Shown here: in pieces, positions 42,974 through 53,460 of the stretch
Layout: each line of letters begins with the position of its first letter
Position numbering within the stretch: the first letter of the stretch is position 1
Assembly (NCBI GenBank): GCA_947628085.1
Contig: CANQYM010000008.1
Span: 26,802 to 90,801 of the forward strand
Direction of reading: 5' to 3'
DNA: 64,000 nt
Source of the DNA: an uncultured Clostridia bacterium
Lineage (GTDB): Bacteria; Bacillota; Clostridia; TANB77; CAG-508
Made by a program: the position numbers and the translations under genes
Notes under the pieces: model-generated
What the model was told of the DNA's origin: nothing
Seen by the model: only the letters and a program-made list of their open reading frames with translations
Database searches by the model: none

Positions 42974-45900
42974 CTATTTTACAAAGTTTAAATCGTATCC
43001 GCTTACTTCAGCTCTGTGATATAATAATAATTTTGAATCTAATACATCTACATGTCCATCTTCATTTATATCTCCTGCAGCAAATTGTGCACCTTCAAGA
43101 ACTTTTACTTCAGCTCTATGAGATTTTATTAATATAGAATCTGATGCATCTGCATATCCATCTCCATTAATATCACCTTTTACTACTACTTGATATACTA
43201 CAAGATCACCGTTTTGATCTTTTATTACGTTTCCATTTTCATCTAAAACTTTTACATACATTCCTGTTTTCATATATCCTGTTGTTACTTCTTCTCCGTC
43301 TTTTTCAGAAGTTACTTGTACATTATAGTTTAATCCATTTAATAAAACTTCTTTAAAGTCTTCAACTGGTGTTTTTGCAGCTACACCTGTTACATATTCT
43401 TCACCTTCAGTATATCCTAAGTCTTCTGTATTAATTGAAGGAACTGTTGGATTTACTGGGTCTGTATTTGTGTTTGTATTAGTATTTGTATCTGGGTCTA
43501 CTGGGTTTGTGTTTGTATTTGTGTCTGGATCTACTGGTGCTGTATTAGTATTTGTGTCTGGATCTACTGGGTTTGTGTTTGTATTTGTATCTGGATCTAC
43601 TGGATTTGTATTTGTGTTAGTGTTTGGATCTACTGGTACTACGTTACCTACTACTGTATAATGTATTGTTGCTTTTGTTCCTTCACCAACACAAGTTGTA
43701 ACTTCTGATCCATCTCCTGATTGTGGTATTACTACTACTGTTCCTAATTTTTCTCCAGGTGTTCTTGTATTTAATGTTACATATCCACCTTCAAATTCAA
43801 CTCTACCTTTTTGGCTTGTTTCACCAAAAGATGTTCTTTCTGTATCTATTTTTTGTAATTGTGTAAATATTTTTGGTAATTCAACATTAATTGTTGTTGG
43901 ATATTCTTCCAAACTAATTGGTTCTTCAATTACTAAGTCTATGTTTTGATTACTTAAGTCTAAATTTAATGTGTCTTCTCTTGCTAAATAGTTAGCATAA
44001 TTTCCACCTGAAATATAATCTAAGTATACTATTAAGTTTTCAATATCTGAAATTTGGTTTCCAGATAAGTTTAAGTATGTTAAGTTTTTAAATATTGATG
44101 TATATTGTTGTGCTGATATTGCTAATTTTCCAGATAATAAGTTGTTACTTAAATCTAATTCTTTGATATTAGGTAAGTTTGTAAGTGGGCTCATATCTGA
44201 TATAAAGTTAAATCCTAAATATAATCTCTTTAAGTTTTGCATACTTGCCCAATCAACATTGCTTACATCTGAAATGTAGCAATAGCTTGCATCTAAGTTA
44301 TATAAAGATTGTAATTCTGATATTCTTTCAATGTTTTCTAAATCAGCATTGTAAGAAATATCTAAATCTTTAAGTCTAGCTAAATTAATATATCTTTCAA
44401 TATCACCGTTTATTAATTTATTTGCTAATGTAATCATTTGATTATATAATGTTAATTCATTTTTTGCACCTTTATATGTTTTTTCTTCTTCGCTTTTTAC
44501 TACTGTTTCATATAAGTTTATTGCTTTAATAATTTGACTTGCTTTATTTCCTAATTTACTAAATACAGTATCGATATTTGTTTTTTTAACTTCTTCACTG
44601 TTTTCTTCTGAATTAGAAACTTCAATAGCATTTGCTTTTAATTCTTCTGTTGTATAGCATTCTTTTTCATCTAATAAAGAATTTAATTTTTTGTATTCTC
44701 CTTGACCTACATAAATTGTCTCTTTATCAGAATCTTGTCCAGGAGCCATATTGGTATAACTTTTAACTGTATCTTCATATGTTCTATATGTTGCATATAA
44801 ATCACTGTATGATGATTCACTTTCTATTGCATTTAATACAGATTGTTCTAAGTCTGCTGGTATATCTTCTACACCTAATTCTTTTGTTCTTCTTTCTAGA
44901 TATTCTTTTTCATAACAATATCCTGTTGCTGTATCCATATTCATTCTTCTAATTAAGCAATAATTTGCCATTTCTGAATAAAGACCAACTTCTCTGAAAA
45001 CTTTTAATAATTCATTTATTTCATATTTATTTAATGGTGTTTCTTCTAAGTATTTATCAAAATATTTAGTTAATGGTTTATCTTCTGTTGTATCAAAACT
45101 AATTCCAAATGCTTTAGATAATAAAGCTTTATCTAAGTCTGATAATCCATTTGCATCTTCTAATTTTTCTAAATAACTAATTTCACCTGTTAATAATCCT
45201 TTTGCTGATTCTGTTGATTCTTTTCTTGTGTTTTCATATGTTTGATATTCTTCATATGTCATATAATTCATTTCTGGTGTTAATAATGTAGTTAATGTAT
45301 ATTCATTATTGTAGATATTATATAAAATTGATAAATATGTATATAGTTCTGGTATTTTATCTGCTAATATTTCAGTATATCCATCTACTTTATTTCCATC
45401 TGAATCTGTGTATCCATTAACGAAATCTACATATCCTGGAACATATTTTCCTTCATCATTATAATATCCATAAACTGATTTTAATGTTTCAAGAATTGAA
45501 TTAGCTTTACTTTCAAGACTTGATGCTATATCTTTTGCATCTTTAGTCATATCTATATCTGCTGCTTCAGCTAATATTCCAATAATTTTATTGTAAGCTT
45601 CTTGCATACGTTTTTCTTCATCTTTTATAGATTGTTTAGCAGCTTCTGTTTCTTGTGTAGTTTTTTGTAAGTTTCCATATTTTCTTGTTTTCAAATATTC
45701 TGTATATTTTTGACGTATTTGTTCTTCCCAATAAGCTTTTTGAGCTTCTAAATTATATAGAGGTTCAATTTCGCTTAAATAGTTATGAGAAACATTTAAT
45801 TTTGAACTTAGAGCTACAAAATACTCTAATCCTGATAAATCTCTAATTTGTTTATTGTTTAATATTAATGATGTTATATCATTTGCTAAAACAGTATCAT

Positions 45901-47200
45901 CTATAACAAATGTTCTTGCATCGTCATATGCTTGTATATATAATGTTTGATTTGATCTTTCTGCAACAAATGCTATTCTATATCCAGCTTTGCTTGTAAG
46001 AACTCCGTTAGAATCTGGTGTTGAAATTATTGTATCTTCTATTGTAGTATTAACACGATCTCCTAGTTCTGTATCGCTAACATATTCATATAGCACATTT
46101 GCATTAAAATCATATATATATTCTTTTTCGTTTGTATCTACATTTGTTAATATTCTATATGTTTTTTCGCTAATTGCTTTTTCTTCATATGTATATGTGT
46201 TATAAATATTATTTCCATCTAAATCTACTGTGTATGGATAACTTCTTAATTCTTTATTTTTTGTTTGTCCTGCTGTTAATTGTTCTTTAATAGCATTATA
46301 AAGATTAGTATCCATTGTTGTAATAGCTTCTGATGATTTTTCATGTACTACAAAATATAATGTAAATTTACTTCCATTTAAAATGTTTTCAGCAGCTCTG
46401 TTTGGATTTGCAAGCATTCCTGCTTCTGTTTGGTCATCATATATATATATAACAACTTCTAACATTCCTAAATATGGTGAACCAGCTTCACTACAAATAT
46501 TTACTTTTATTGTATGTGAATCTGATGTTATAAACATAGGTATGCTGTCTACACTTAAATATGGTGGTGTGCTTGTTTCTGTTTCTTTTATACTTCTTGT
46601 TGATTTCCAGCATGATTTAATATAATCTGCTAATTCTAATATAGTAGGTAATTCAAAATCTGCTGTTTCAACAACGTCTGATTCTTCTTCATCATTTGTA
46701 TCAACATATACTGATTGAACAGACATTACACTTTGACCACTAAGAATTATTGTTCCATTTGTTCTTAATGTATCAATTAGTGCTCTTATCTCGCTAACAT
46801 CTTCTAATTTGTTAGTAGATAAGTCTAAGTAATTTAAGTTTGGTAAGCTATTTAAAACACCTAAATTACTTTCTTTTGTTAGGTTGTTTCCTGATAACTC
46901 TAAGTGCTCTAATGCTGTAAAAGCTTCAAGTCCAGTTAAATCTGAAATTGCTCCTTCATTTAAATCTAATCTTTTAATAGAAGCTTTTTGTTCTTCACTT
47001 AAAGTTAATGTGTGTGTAACTTCATTTGCTGTAACGTGAATTCCTTGCATGTCAAGGCTTGATTTTACAGCTTTGAATAAGTTACTGTTTAGTCGTATGT
47101 TTTCACCACTTACGACTGTGTCAACCGCAAAAATCGGCATAACGCAATTCAATAGCATAATCATGATTAGTGCGATTGAGATTAACATCTTCCTTTTCAT
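42974..47200 (-). CDS. Secreted leucine-rich-repeat protein with a C-terminal type I dockerin
   Basis: LRR blocks ('LKRLYLGFNFISDMSPLTNLPNIKELDLSNNLLSG'), TN/PVDPD linker repeats, dockerin 'GDINGDGYADASDSILIKSHRAEVKVLEGAQFAAGDINEDGHVDVLDSKLLLYHRAEV'. Confidence 0.9.
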   Translation of the reverse strand: MKRKMLISIALIMIMLLNCVMPIFAVDTVVSGENIRLNSNLFKAVKSSLDMQGIHVTANEVTHTLTLSEEQKASIKRLDLNEGAISDLTGLEAFTALEHLELSGNNLTKESNLGVLNSLPNLNYLDLSTNKLEDVSEIRALIDTLRTNGTIILSGQSVMSVQSVYVDTNDEEESDVVETADFELPTILELADYIKSCWKSTRSIKETETSTPPYLSVDSIPMFITSDSHTIKVNICSEAGSPYLGMLEVVIYIYDDQTEAGMLANPNRAAENILNGSKFTLYFVVHEKSSEAITTMDTNLYNAIKEQLTAGQTKNKELRSYPYTVDLDGNNIYNTYTYEEKAISEKTYRILTNVDTNEKEYIYDFNANVLYEYVSDTELGDRVNTTIEDTIISTPDSNGVLTSKAGYRIAFVAERSNQTLYIQAYDDARTFVIDDTVLANDITSLILNNKQIRDLSGLEYFVALSSKLNVSHNYLSEIEPLYNLEAQKAYWEEQIRQKYTEYLKTRKYGNLQKTTQETEAAKQSIKDEEKRMQEAYNKIIGILAEAADIDMTKDAKDIASSLESKANSILETLKSVYGYYNDEGKYVPGYVDFVNGYTDSDGNKVDGYTEILADKIPELYTYLSILYNIYNNEYTLTTLLTPEMNYMTYEEYQTYENTRKESTESAKGLLTGEISYLEKLEDANGLSDLDKALLSKAFGISFDTTEDKPLTKYFDKYLEETPLNKYEINELLKVFREVGLYSEMANYCLIRRMNMDTATGYCYEKEYLERRTKELGVEDIPADLEQSVLNAIESESSYSDLYATYRTYEDTVKSYTNMAPGQDSDKETIYVGQGEYKKLNSLLDEKECYTTEELKANAIEVSNSEENSEEVKKTNIDTVFSKLGNKASQIIKAINLYETVVKSEEEKTYKGAKNELTLYNQMITLANKLINGDIERYINLARLKDLDISYNADLENIERISELQSLYNLDASYCYISDVSNVDWASMQNLKRLYLGFNFISDMSPLTNLPNIKELDLSNNLLSGKLAISAQQYTSIFKNLTYLNLSGNQISDIENLIVYLDYISGGNYANYLAREDTLNLDLSNQNIDLVIEEPISLEEYPTTINVELPKIFTQLQKIDTERTSFGETSQKGRVEFEGGYVTLNTRTPGEKLGTVVVIPQSGDGSEVTTCVGEGTKATIHYTVVGNVVPVDPNTNTNTNPVDPDTNTNTNPVDPDTNTNTAPVDPDTNTNTNPVDPDTNTNTNTNTDPVNPTVPSINTEDLGYTEGEEYVTGVAAKTPVEDFKEVLLNGLNYNVQVTSEKDGEEVTTGYMKTGMYVKVLDENGNVIKDQNGDLVVYQVVVKGDINGDGYADASDSILIKSHRAEVKVLEGAQFAAGDINEDGHVDVLDSKLLLYHRAEVSGYDLNFVK

Positions 47201-47440
47201 AATAAATCCTCCCTGAATATTTGATTAGATATTTTCATTAGTAATATGATAGCATTTTCTTTTTTTTTTGCAATAGCAGTTTTTATCTGCTTTTACAAGT
47301 CTTACCAAATCCTTTTACGGAAATTGTTTTGTGTGGTTTTAACTCTCTTTTATTAAGTTTTTATTACTTTTTATGCCGTTTTTTAGCTTTTTCTTACGAA
47401 AATAAGTAGTTTAAAGATTTTTATAGCTATTTTTTAAAAC

Positions 47441-47487
47441 AAAAAAATAGTACTATAAGCCTTTTTTATGCTTATAGTACTTTTCCT
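47441..47487 (-). terminator. Terminator downstream of tatD
   Basis: AGTACTATAAGC/GCTTATAGTACT with a T-tract on the minus strand. Confidence 0.85.
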
Positions 47488-47496
47488 TTATAGAAT

Positions 47497-48264
47497 TTAT
47501 TCCTTTATTTCATATATGTTTAGTGCATTTTGATAAGTAACCTTTGCCACCTCTTCTAATGATATTTCTTTTATAGTTGCTATTTTTTGAGCAACAAGTT
47601 TTACGTTTATAGGTGTGTTTCTTGTCCCTCTAAAAGGTTCTGGTGATAAATATGGTGAGTCTGTTTCTATTAATATTTTGTCATTAGGAACCATTTTTAC
47701 AGGCTCTTCGGACTTAGCATTTTTAAATGTTATATTCCCACTAAATGATATGTAAAATCCTAGTTTTAAACCTTCTTTTATAAGTTCAACATTTAGTGGA
47801 CAACAATGGAAAATGCCTTTTTTATTTACCGGATGCTCTTTCAAAATTTGCAAAGTATCCATAACAGCATCTCTTGTGTGAATAGTAATTGGCTTATTTA
47901 GTTTATTAGCAATTTCAATTTGCTTAATAAAAAGCTCTTTTTGCTTATTCTTATTTTCTTTGTTCCAATAATAATCTAATCCTATTTCTCCTATTGCTAC
48001 TACTTTTTCATGTTTAGCCATTTCTTCTATTTGCTTCAAGTTTTCTTCATTAAAATCTTCTATATCATTTGGCGAAATACCACAAGAAGAATAAATAAAA
48101 TCCGTATTTTCGGATATTTGAATAGCATGTAAGCTTTCTTTTACATTATATCCTATACATACGGTTTTTGTTATTCCTTGCTTATACATTTCTTTTATAA
48201 GTTCATCTCTGTCCTCATCAAATTTTTCATCATTAAAATGAGAATGTGTATCAAAAAATTCCAT
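47497..48264 (-). CDS. tatD: TatD family hydrolase
   Basis: 'DTHSHFNDEKFDEDRDELI', 'AIGEIGLDYYWNKENK', 'ILIETDSPYLSPEPFRGTRN'. Confidence 0.95.
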   Translation of the reverse strand: MEFFDTHSHFNDEKFDEDRDELIKEMYKQGITKTVCIGYNVKESLHAIQISENTDFIYSSCGISPNDIEDFNEENLKQIEEMAKHEKVVAIGEIGLDYYWNKENKNKQKELFIKQIEIANKLNKPITIHTRDAVMDTLQILKEHPVNKKGIFHCCPLNVELIKEGLKLGFYISFSGNITFKNAKSEEPVKMVPNDKILIETDSPYLSPEPFRGTRNTPINVKLVAQKIATIKEISLEEVAKVTYQNALNIYEIKE

Positions 48265-48636
48265 CTAATTCTCCTTATAAACAGCCACCACTGTTGCAAC
48301 AGCATATTCTTTGCAATGTGATAGGCTAATTTCTAAGTTTTCTAAATTTTCTATTTTAAAGTTAAGCTTTATATTTGGCTTTCCATTTTCATTATTTATA
48401 ACTTCAAAATCTGTCCATGAATATTCAAAATTAATACTATTACTTAAAGCTTTATAAGTTGCTTCTTTTGCTGCAAATCTAGCAGAATAGCTTTGATATT
48501 TCTGATCTTTTTTTGACTCACAGTATTCAATTTCTTTTTCTGTGAAAATCTTCTTTAAAAACTTATCACCATACTTTTCAATGCTTTCTTTTATTCTTTT
48601 TATTTCAATTATATCTGTTCCATTTGTAATCTTCAT
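48265..48636 (-). CDS. acpS: Holo-[acyl-carrier-protein] synthase
   Basis: 'MKITNGTDIIEIKRIKES...FTEKEIEYCESK...YSARFAAKEATYKALS'. Confidence 0.92.
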   Translation of the reverse strand: MKITNGTDIIEIKRIKESIEKYGDKFLKKIFTEKEIEYCESKKDQKYQSYSARFAAKEATYKALSNSINFEYSWTDFEVINNENGKPNIKLNFKIENLENLEISLSHCKEYAVATVVAVYKEN

Positions 48637-48647
48637 TTTATATTCTT

Positions 48648-49913
48648 CTACCTCGATAACCAATACATCAAGAAAATTATGTTTATAGTATTAAATATTA
48701 ATGAAAAAATTAGCAATAAAACTATTATAGAGTAGTAATTATTATTTTTTTCAATATTTAATTCTTTATAAATAACTTCATACTTATTTTGTATTTCTGC
48801 ATATAGCTCATCTAACTCTAGTGTTTGGTTTAAAGTTTTATAGTATAATGCACCTGTATCATCTAAAGTTACTTCTTTATTCCATATTCTTCTAGTAAAT
48901 TTTGTAAATTTCTCTCTCATCTTAACAATTACATCATATTGTCTGAAGTCAGCATTAAGCTTCATTAAAAATATCTTCTTATATAATGATAGAATATAAA
49001 GATAAAAATACTGATTTTCATATTCATAAGGTAATTTGGTGTAATTATAAGTATCTATTCCTGAACATATAACATTTGAACTAGTATTAGAAAGTGTTGT
49101 TTTAATATATTTAAATTTTTCTATAATATGCAAGTTATGCTCTATATTTGCTTTATTGAAATCTGAATTATAATTGCTAGGCAAAACATTTGCAAAACGT
49201 AAAAAGTCGTTTTCAATATTAGCGAAGCTTGCTTTTTCACTCCAATTGCTTGTTTCAACGCATACATAAGAATAAGTATAAAATTGTGAATTTATTATAT
49301 CTTCGTTCATATTTACTACTTTGTTTTTACTATTTATTCCTGTAATTTGATGTATAAATTCTGAAATATCTTTTATATCATTAAAAGTATCTGTTTGGAT
49401 TTTGATGTTTTCGTAATCTTTTAAAGATGCAAATTCTGAGTTTATTCCTCTAAATCTATAATTGAAATCTAATAAATCAGTAAATTTGTTTGTGTTTTCT
49501 AGGTGTGTTTTCATTGTAAAAAAGCATATACCAGTATTGAAGCATATTATTTCAATTCCTTCTATTTTAAAGAAAATACCATTTTCTGCTCCAACTTTAC
49601 CTTGAATATCATCTGCAAAGTCATAAGTAAAATATGCAACAGTATCTTTTACTAGCCTCTTCTTTTGGTTTTCAGGTTTTTCATCGTTAAACTCTTTTAG
49701 TATGTCACCTCTTAATTCAAAAGAAGGAAATAAAAATGATCTTATATTTGGTAAAAAGAAATTATAAATATCCAAATCTTTTTCTTTCTCAAATATTTTA
49801 TAAGAGCATTTTTTATCTCTTAAAAGCTTTAGTATATATTTATCATATTTAGTTTCATCAATAATATACGGATGTATAAAATAAGTATATTGATATTTTG
49901 TCATTAGTTCCAC
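48648..49913 (-). CDS. Hypothetical protein with a C-terminal membrane helix pair
   Basis: 421-aa ORF; C-terminal 'YYSIIVLLLIFSLIFNTINIIFLMYW'. Confidence 0.7.
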   Translation of the reverse strand: MELMTKYQYTYFIHPYIIDETKYDKYILKLLRDKKCSYKIFEKEKDLDIYNFFLPNIRSFLFPSFELRGDILKEFNDEKPENQKKRLVKDTVAYFTYDFADDIQGKVGAENGIFFKIEGIEIICFNTGICFFTMKTHLENTNKFTDLLDFNYRFRGINSEFASLKDYENIKIQTDTFNDIKDISEFIHQITGINSKNKVVNMNEDIINSQFYTYSYVCVETSNWSEKASFANIENDFLRFANVLPSNYNSDFNKANIEHNLHIIEKFKYIKTTLSNTSSNVICSGIDTYNYTKLPYEYENQYFYLYILSLYKKIFLMKLNADFRQYDVIVKMREKFTKFTRRIWNKEVTLDDTGALYYKTLNQTLELDELYAEIQNKYEVIYKELNIEKNNNYYSIIVLLLIFSLIFNTINIIFLMYWLSR

Positions 49914-49938
49914 AATTATTACCTACCTTTTTCTTATG

Positions 49939-51477
49939 TTACTTTGTATATGCTGTGAAGCTTAAATCGTTGTATCTATTCCAATCAGAAATGAAGTCTA
50001 CATATAAATAGTTATCTAGAATTCTTGTTGGTTCTGTAGCAATTGTTCCATCTGGTTTTAATGAACCCCACATTCCATCTTTCTGTACGGCACAATAACC
50101 AAAACTATTTTGTTCTTTTGCATCATCATAAATGCAATCAACTATTCTTTCGCCATCTTTATTTTCGTATCCATACTTTCCATTTTCTTTTACTAAAAAT
50201 AAAGTATTTGTTGCTAAAACTTCTTTGTTACTTTTTTCTTCAAATTTAAAATTATAGTATTTGTAGTTATCGTTAACTCTTACTCTTAAATAACCTATTT
50301 CTGTATTTAAATCTGAAATTATTACATCATTTAATATAGGTTGAAAGTTTCCATCGATTACATCTGTTTTAAAATCTTGTTTATCTGCTACATAAAAATC
50401 GCCAGATTCTATATAACTAACTTTATCATAATCATAGTTTACAACATTTTTCTCTTCTTTATCTATAATTCCATATTTTCCGTCTAATTCGGTTATAAAG
50501 TAATCAGAAGAAGCAAATTCTACATTTTCATATTTAGAATTTAAAACCGTTTCTCCTTTACTATTTATAACTCCATATTTTCCATCTTTAACAATAATGA
50601 AATTATCTAGTTTAATAGCTTTTACATCATCAAATCCTTTATCTAAAACAGTAACACCTGAAGAATCAATAATTTTCAAGCTTCCATTTTCTACAACTGC
50701 ATAATATCCATTTCCTGTTACATTTTTGATATCGTCATATTTTTCCTCTAATGCAACTGTTTTATCTGGTAGAATTACACCTACTTTATTTTCATCATTT
50801 TTTACTATATATCCATTTTCATAATTTGTTGAAACACATGATATTTGTGCATATTTTGGTTCTATAACAATTTGTGATGTGCTAGAATTAAATAATCCTT
50901 TTTTTCCATCTTTTTCTAATATAATGCTATGTTCTATTCCTTCTAATGTATAAATGTTTGTGTATTCTGGTTCTAATACTTTTTTTCCATTTAAATCTAT
51001 TAAACCATATTTTCCATTTTCTTCATATTCTAATACATTTTCATCATATTTTATTACATCTTCTATTTTGTTTTCTAAGGCTTGTACGTTATTATATTCT
51101 GTAAAAATTTCTTTTCCTTCTTCATTAACTACCTTTGTTTTATATGTTTCATTATTATAATCTATATCATAAGTACATAAAAATATTGGTTTTGTTTCAT
51201 TAGGAATTATTACCATTTCATCATAGTTTAAATTTATTATTGTATTTCCTTTGTTATCTATAACTCCCCACTTATTCTTTTCATATACGGGAATATATGT
51301 TGTAATAGTTGAAAACTCTTTTGTAGGTTTTTGTTTTGGTAATAATAAATTTCGTAAAGAAATTATTATCATAATAACTACAGCTATAGCAATTATAGTA
51401 GCAAAAACTTTTTTTAAATTTAATTTAGCTGTGTCATCGTATCTTCTTCCACGATTTTCTCTCATTAAAGCCTCCAA
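49939..51477 (-). CDS. Membrane-anchored WG-repeat protein
   Basis: Multiple 'KYGVINSKGETVLNSKYENV'-type WG repeats; N-terminal TM. Confidence 0.85.
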   Translation of the reverse strand: MEALMRENRGRRYDDTAKLNLKKVFATIIAIAVVIMIIISLRNLLLPKQKPTKEFSTITTYIPVYEKNKWGVIDNKGNTIINLNYDEMVIIPNETKPIFLCTYDIDYNNETYKTKVVNEEGKEIFTEYNNVQALENKIEDVIKYDENVLEYEENGKYGLIDLNGKKVLEPEYTNIYTLEGIEHSIILEKDGKKGLFNSSTSQIVIEPKYAQISCVSTNYENGYIVKNDENKVGVILPDKTVALEEKYDDIKNVTGNGYYAVVENGSLKIIDSSGVTVLDKGFDDVKAIKLDNFIIVKDGKYGVINSKGETVLNSKYENVEFASSDYFITELDGKYGIIDKEEKNVVNYDYDKVSYIESGDFYVADKQDFKTDVIDGNFQPILNDVIISDLNTEIGYLRVRVNDNYKYYNFKFEEKSNKEVLATNTLFLVKENGKYGYENKDGERIVDCIYDDAKEQNSFGYCAVQKDGMWGSLKPDGTIATEPTRILDNYLYVDFISDWNRYNDLSFTAYTK

Positions 51478-51540
51478 AAAAACTCTTTTTTATCTAATAT
51501 CTCATACATACTATATCATTTTCATATAAAAAAAACAATA

Positions 51541-52374
51541 CTAGTAATTTAAAAAATACTGATATATTTCATTTTTGCTTGTGTTTCTGTCTTTTGCGAT
51601 TCTTTTTATTATTTCTTTTTTATCAAGTCCTTGATTTTTATAGAATTCATAATGTTCTTCTAAAGTTTTCTCATTTATTTTTGATTGTTCTATATCTTTC
51701 TTAGATTTTAAACTTCCTTCTATTAAAATAACAAACTCACCTTTTATTTCCTCTATTTTAGATAATACTTTGCTTACATTTTCTCTAATAAATTCCTCAT
51801 GTATTTTTGTAAGTTCTCTTGCTAAAACTATTTTTCTATCTCCTAAGGTATTTAGTATTTCTTCTAGTGTATTTTTTAATTTATGTGGTGCTTCATATAA
51901 TATTATTGTTCTTGTTTCGTATTTTATTTCTTCTAGTTTCTCTCTTTTTTCTTTTTGATTTGCAGATAGAAAACCTATAAAGCAAAATTCTTTTGCACTT
52001 AAACCTGAAGCAATTAGTGCATTAACAAATGCGCATGCCCCTGGTATTGGTATTATTTCTATATTATTTTCAATTGCAGATTTTACAATTTCTTCACCTG
52101 GATCAGAAATTCCTGGTGTTCCTGCATCAGATACAACTGCAATGTTTTTACCTTCTAGCAATTTCTCTATTAAAACTTTGCTTTTTACTCTTTCAGTTTC
52201 TTTATAATAACTAATAAGAGGCTTTGAAATTTCAAAATGATTAAGTAGCCCTAGGGTATGCCTTGTGTCCTCTGCTGCTATAATATCTACTTCTTTTAAA
52301 ACTTTTAATGCTCTTAAAGTTATGTCTTCTAAGTTTCCAATTGGAGTTGCAACTAAATATAATTTTCCTGCCAT
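51541..52374 (-). CDS. rsmI: 16S rRNA (cytidine1402-2'-O)-methyltransferase RsmI
   Basis: 'LYLVATPIGNLEDITLRALKVLKEVDIIAAEDTRHT', 'VSDAGTPGISDPG'. Confidence 0.96.
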   Translation of the reverse strand: MAGKLYLVATPIGNLEDITLRALKVLKEVDIIAAEDTRHTLGLLNHFEISKPLISYYKETERVKSKVLIEKLLEGKNIAVVSDAGTPGISDPGEEIVKSAIENNIEIIPIPGACAFVNALIASGLSAKEFCFIGFLSANQKEKREKLEEIKYETRTIILYEAPHKLKNTLEEILNTLGDRKIVLARELTKIHEEFIRENVSKVLSKIEEIKGEFVILIEGSLKSKKDIEQSKINEKTLEEHYEFYKNQGLDKKEIIKRIAKDRNTSKNEIYQYFLNY

Positions 52375-52407
52375 ATTCTTTCTCCTTTAGATTTATATTT
52401 TAAGTTT

Positions 52408-53142
52408 CTACATTTTATTATATATTTTCAAAATCTCGTCTGTATATTCTCCACTATCCTTATATACTATAAGAGGCTTTTCTATCTTTAAAAATTCTTT
52501 CGCATTTTTTACGGATTTAATTAAAATAAGGTTTGGCTTATCATTTTGTTTTGAATGAACAAATCTAATTACTTTAGGTTCCAACTTATTTTTTCTAAGA
52601 GTGCACAAGATGTCCACTAATCTTTCTGCTCTATGAACCATATAAAACTCGCCTTTATCTTTTAGAAGTAAATATGATTGCTTTGCAATATCTTCTAATG
52701 TACATTCTACTTCATGTCTTGATATAAGATTAGAGGTTTCCTCGCTTTTAAGTCCTGTGTTTGCTTTTTTATAAGGTGGATTTGTAACTACTACATCAAA
52801 TTTGTTTTTCTCTAAAACATCAAAAACATCTTTGATGTTTACATTCAACACTTCCATTTTTTCCTCTAAACCATTAAGCTCTACACTTCTTTGTGCCATT
52901 TCCGCAACTTCTTTTTGAATTTCAATGCCATATATTTTGCTTAAGCTTGTTTTTTTGCATAATAATAGAGAAATGATTCCTGAGCCTGTACCAATATCTA
53001 CAACGTTTGAACCAGTCTTTATGTTTTTTGCAAAGTCAGATAAAAGCACACTATCAATTCCAAATCTAAATCCTTTTTCATTTTGAATTATTTTAAGTCC
53101 TTTATATTCTAGGTCATCTATTCTTTCATTTTCTTTAAGCAT
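52408..53142 (-). CDS. tRNA1(Val) (adenine-37-N6)-methyltransferase-like
   Basis: 'VVDIGTGSGIISLLL' SAM motif and 'VVTNPPYKK' NPPY motif. Confidence 0.88.
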   Translation of the reverse strand: MLKENERIDDLEYKGLKIIQNEKGFRFGIDSVLLSDFAKNIKTGSNVVDIGTGSGIISLLLCKKTSLSKIYGIEIQKEVAEMAQRSVELNGLEEKMEVLNVNIKDVFDVLEKNKFDVVVTNPPYKKANTGLKSEETSNLISRHEVECTLEDIAKQSYLLLKDKGEFYMVHRAERLVDILCTLRKNKLEPKVIRFVHSKQNDKPNLILIKSVKNAKEFLKIEKPLIVYKDSGEYTDEILKIYNKM

Positions 53143-53301
53143 ATTTTCCCCCTATAACTAGTTTATTTTAGCACATTTTGAGGAATTTAGCAATTAGTTC
53201 ACTCATATAAATTATAAAATTTTACTTCGTAATTTTATAGAATCTTGTTTTATAATTCTCATAAAATTATAATAAACTAAAATTTTACTTCATATAAATT
53301 A

Positions 53302-53438
53302 AGTTCTTATGGAGTTTATATATGTAATTAGTTATGACGCGTAGCGACCAAACGAAGCGTAAGCGAAGTGCGATTGGAGCAATCTTTGATTGCGACAACA
53401 AGTCATAACAAAGTACATATATAAACTTCATAAGAACT
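53302..53438. repeat. Dispersed hairpin element, copy D (core in plus orientation)
   Basis: 37-nt arms AGTTCTTATGGAGTTTATATATGTAATTAGTTATGAC / GTCATAACAAAGTACATATATAAACTTCATAAGAACT (34/37 complementary) around the shared core. Confidence 0.9.
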
Positions 53439-53460
53439 CTTTTTAAAGAAATATTTTCTA

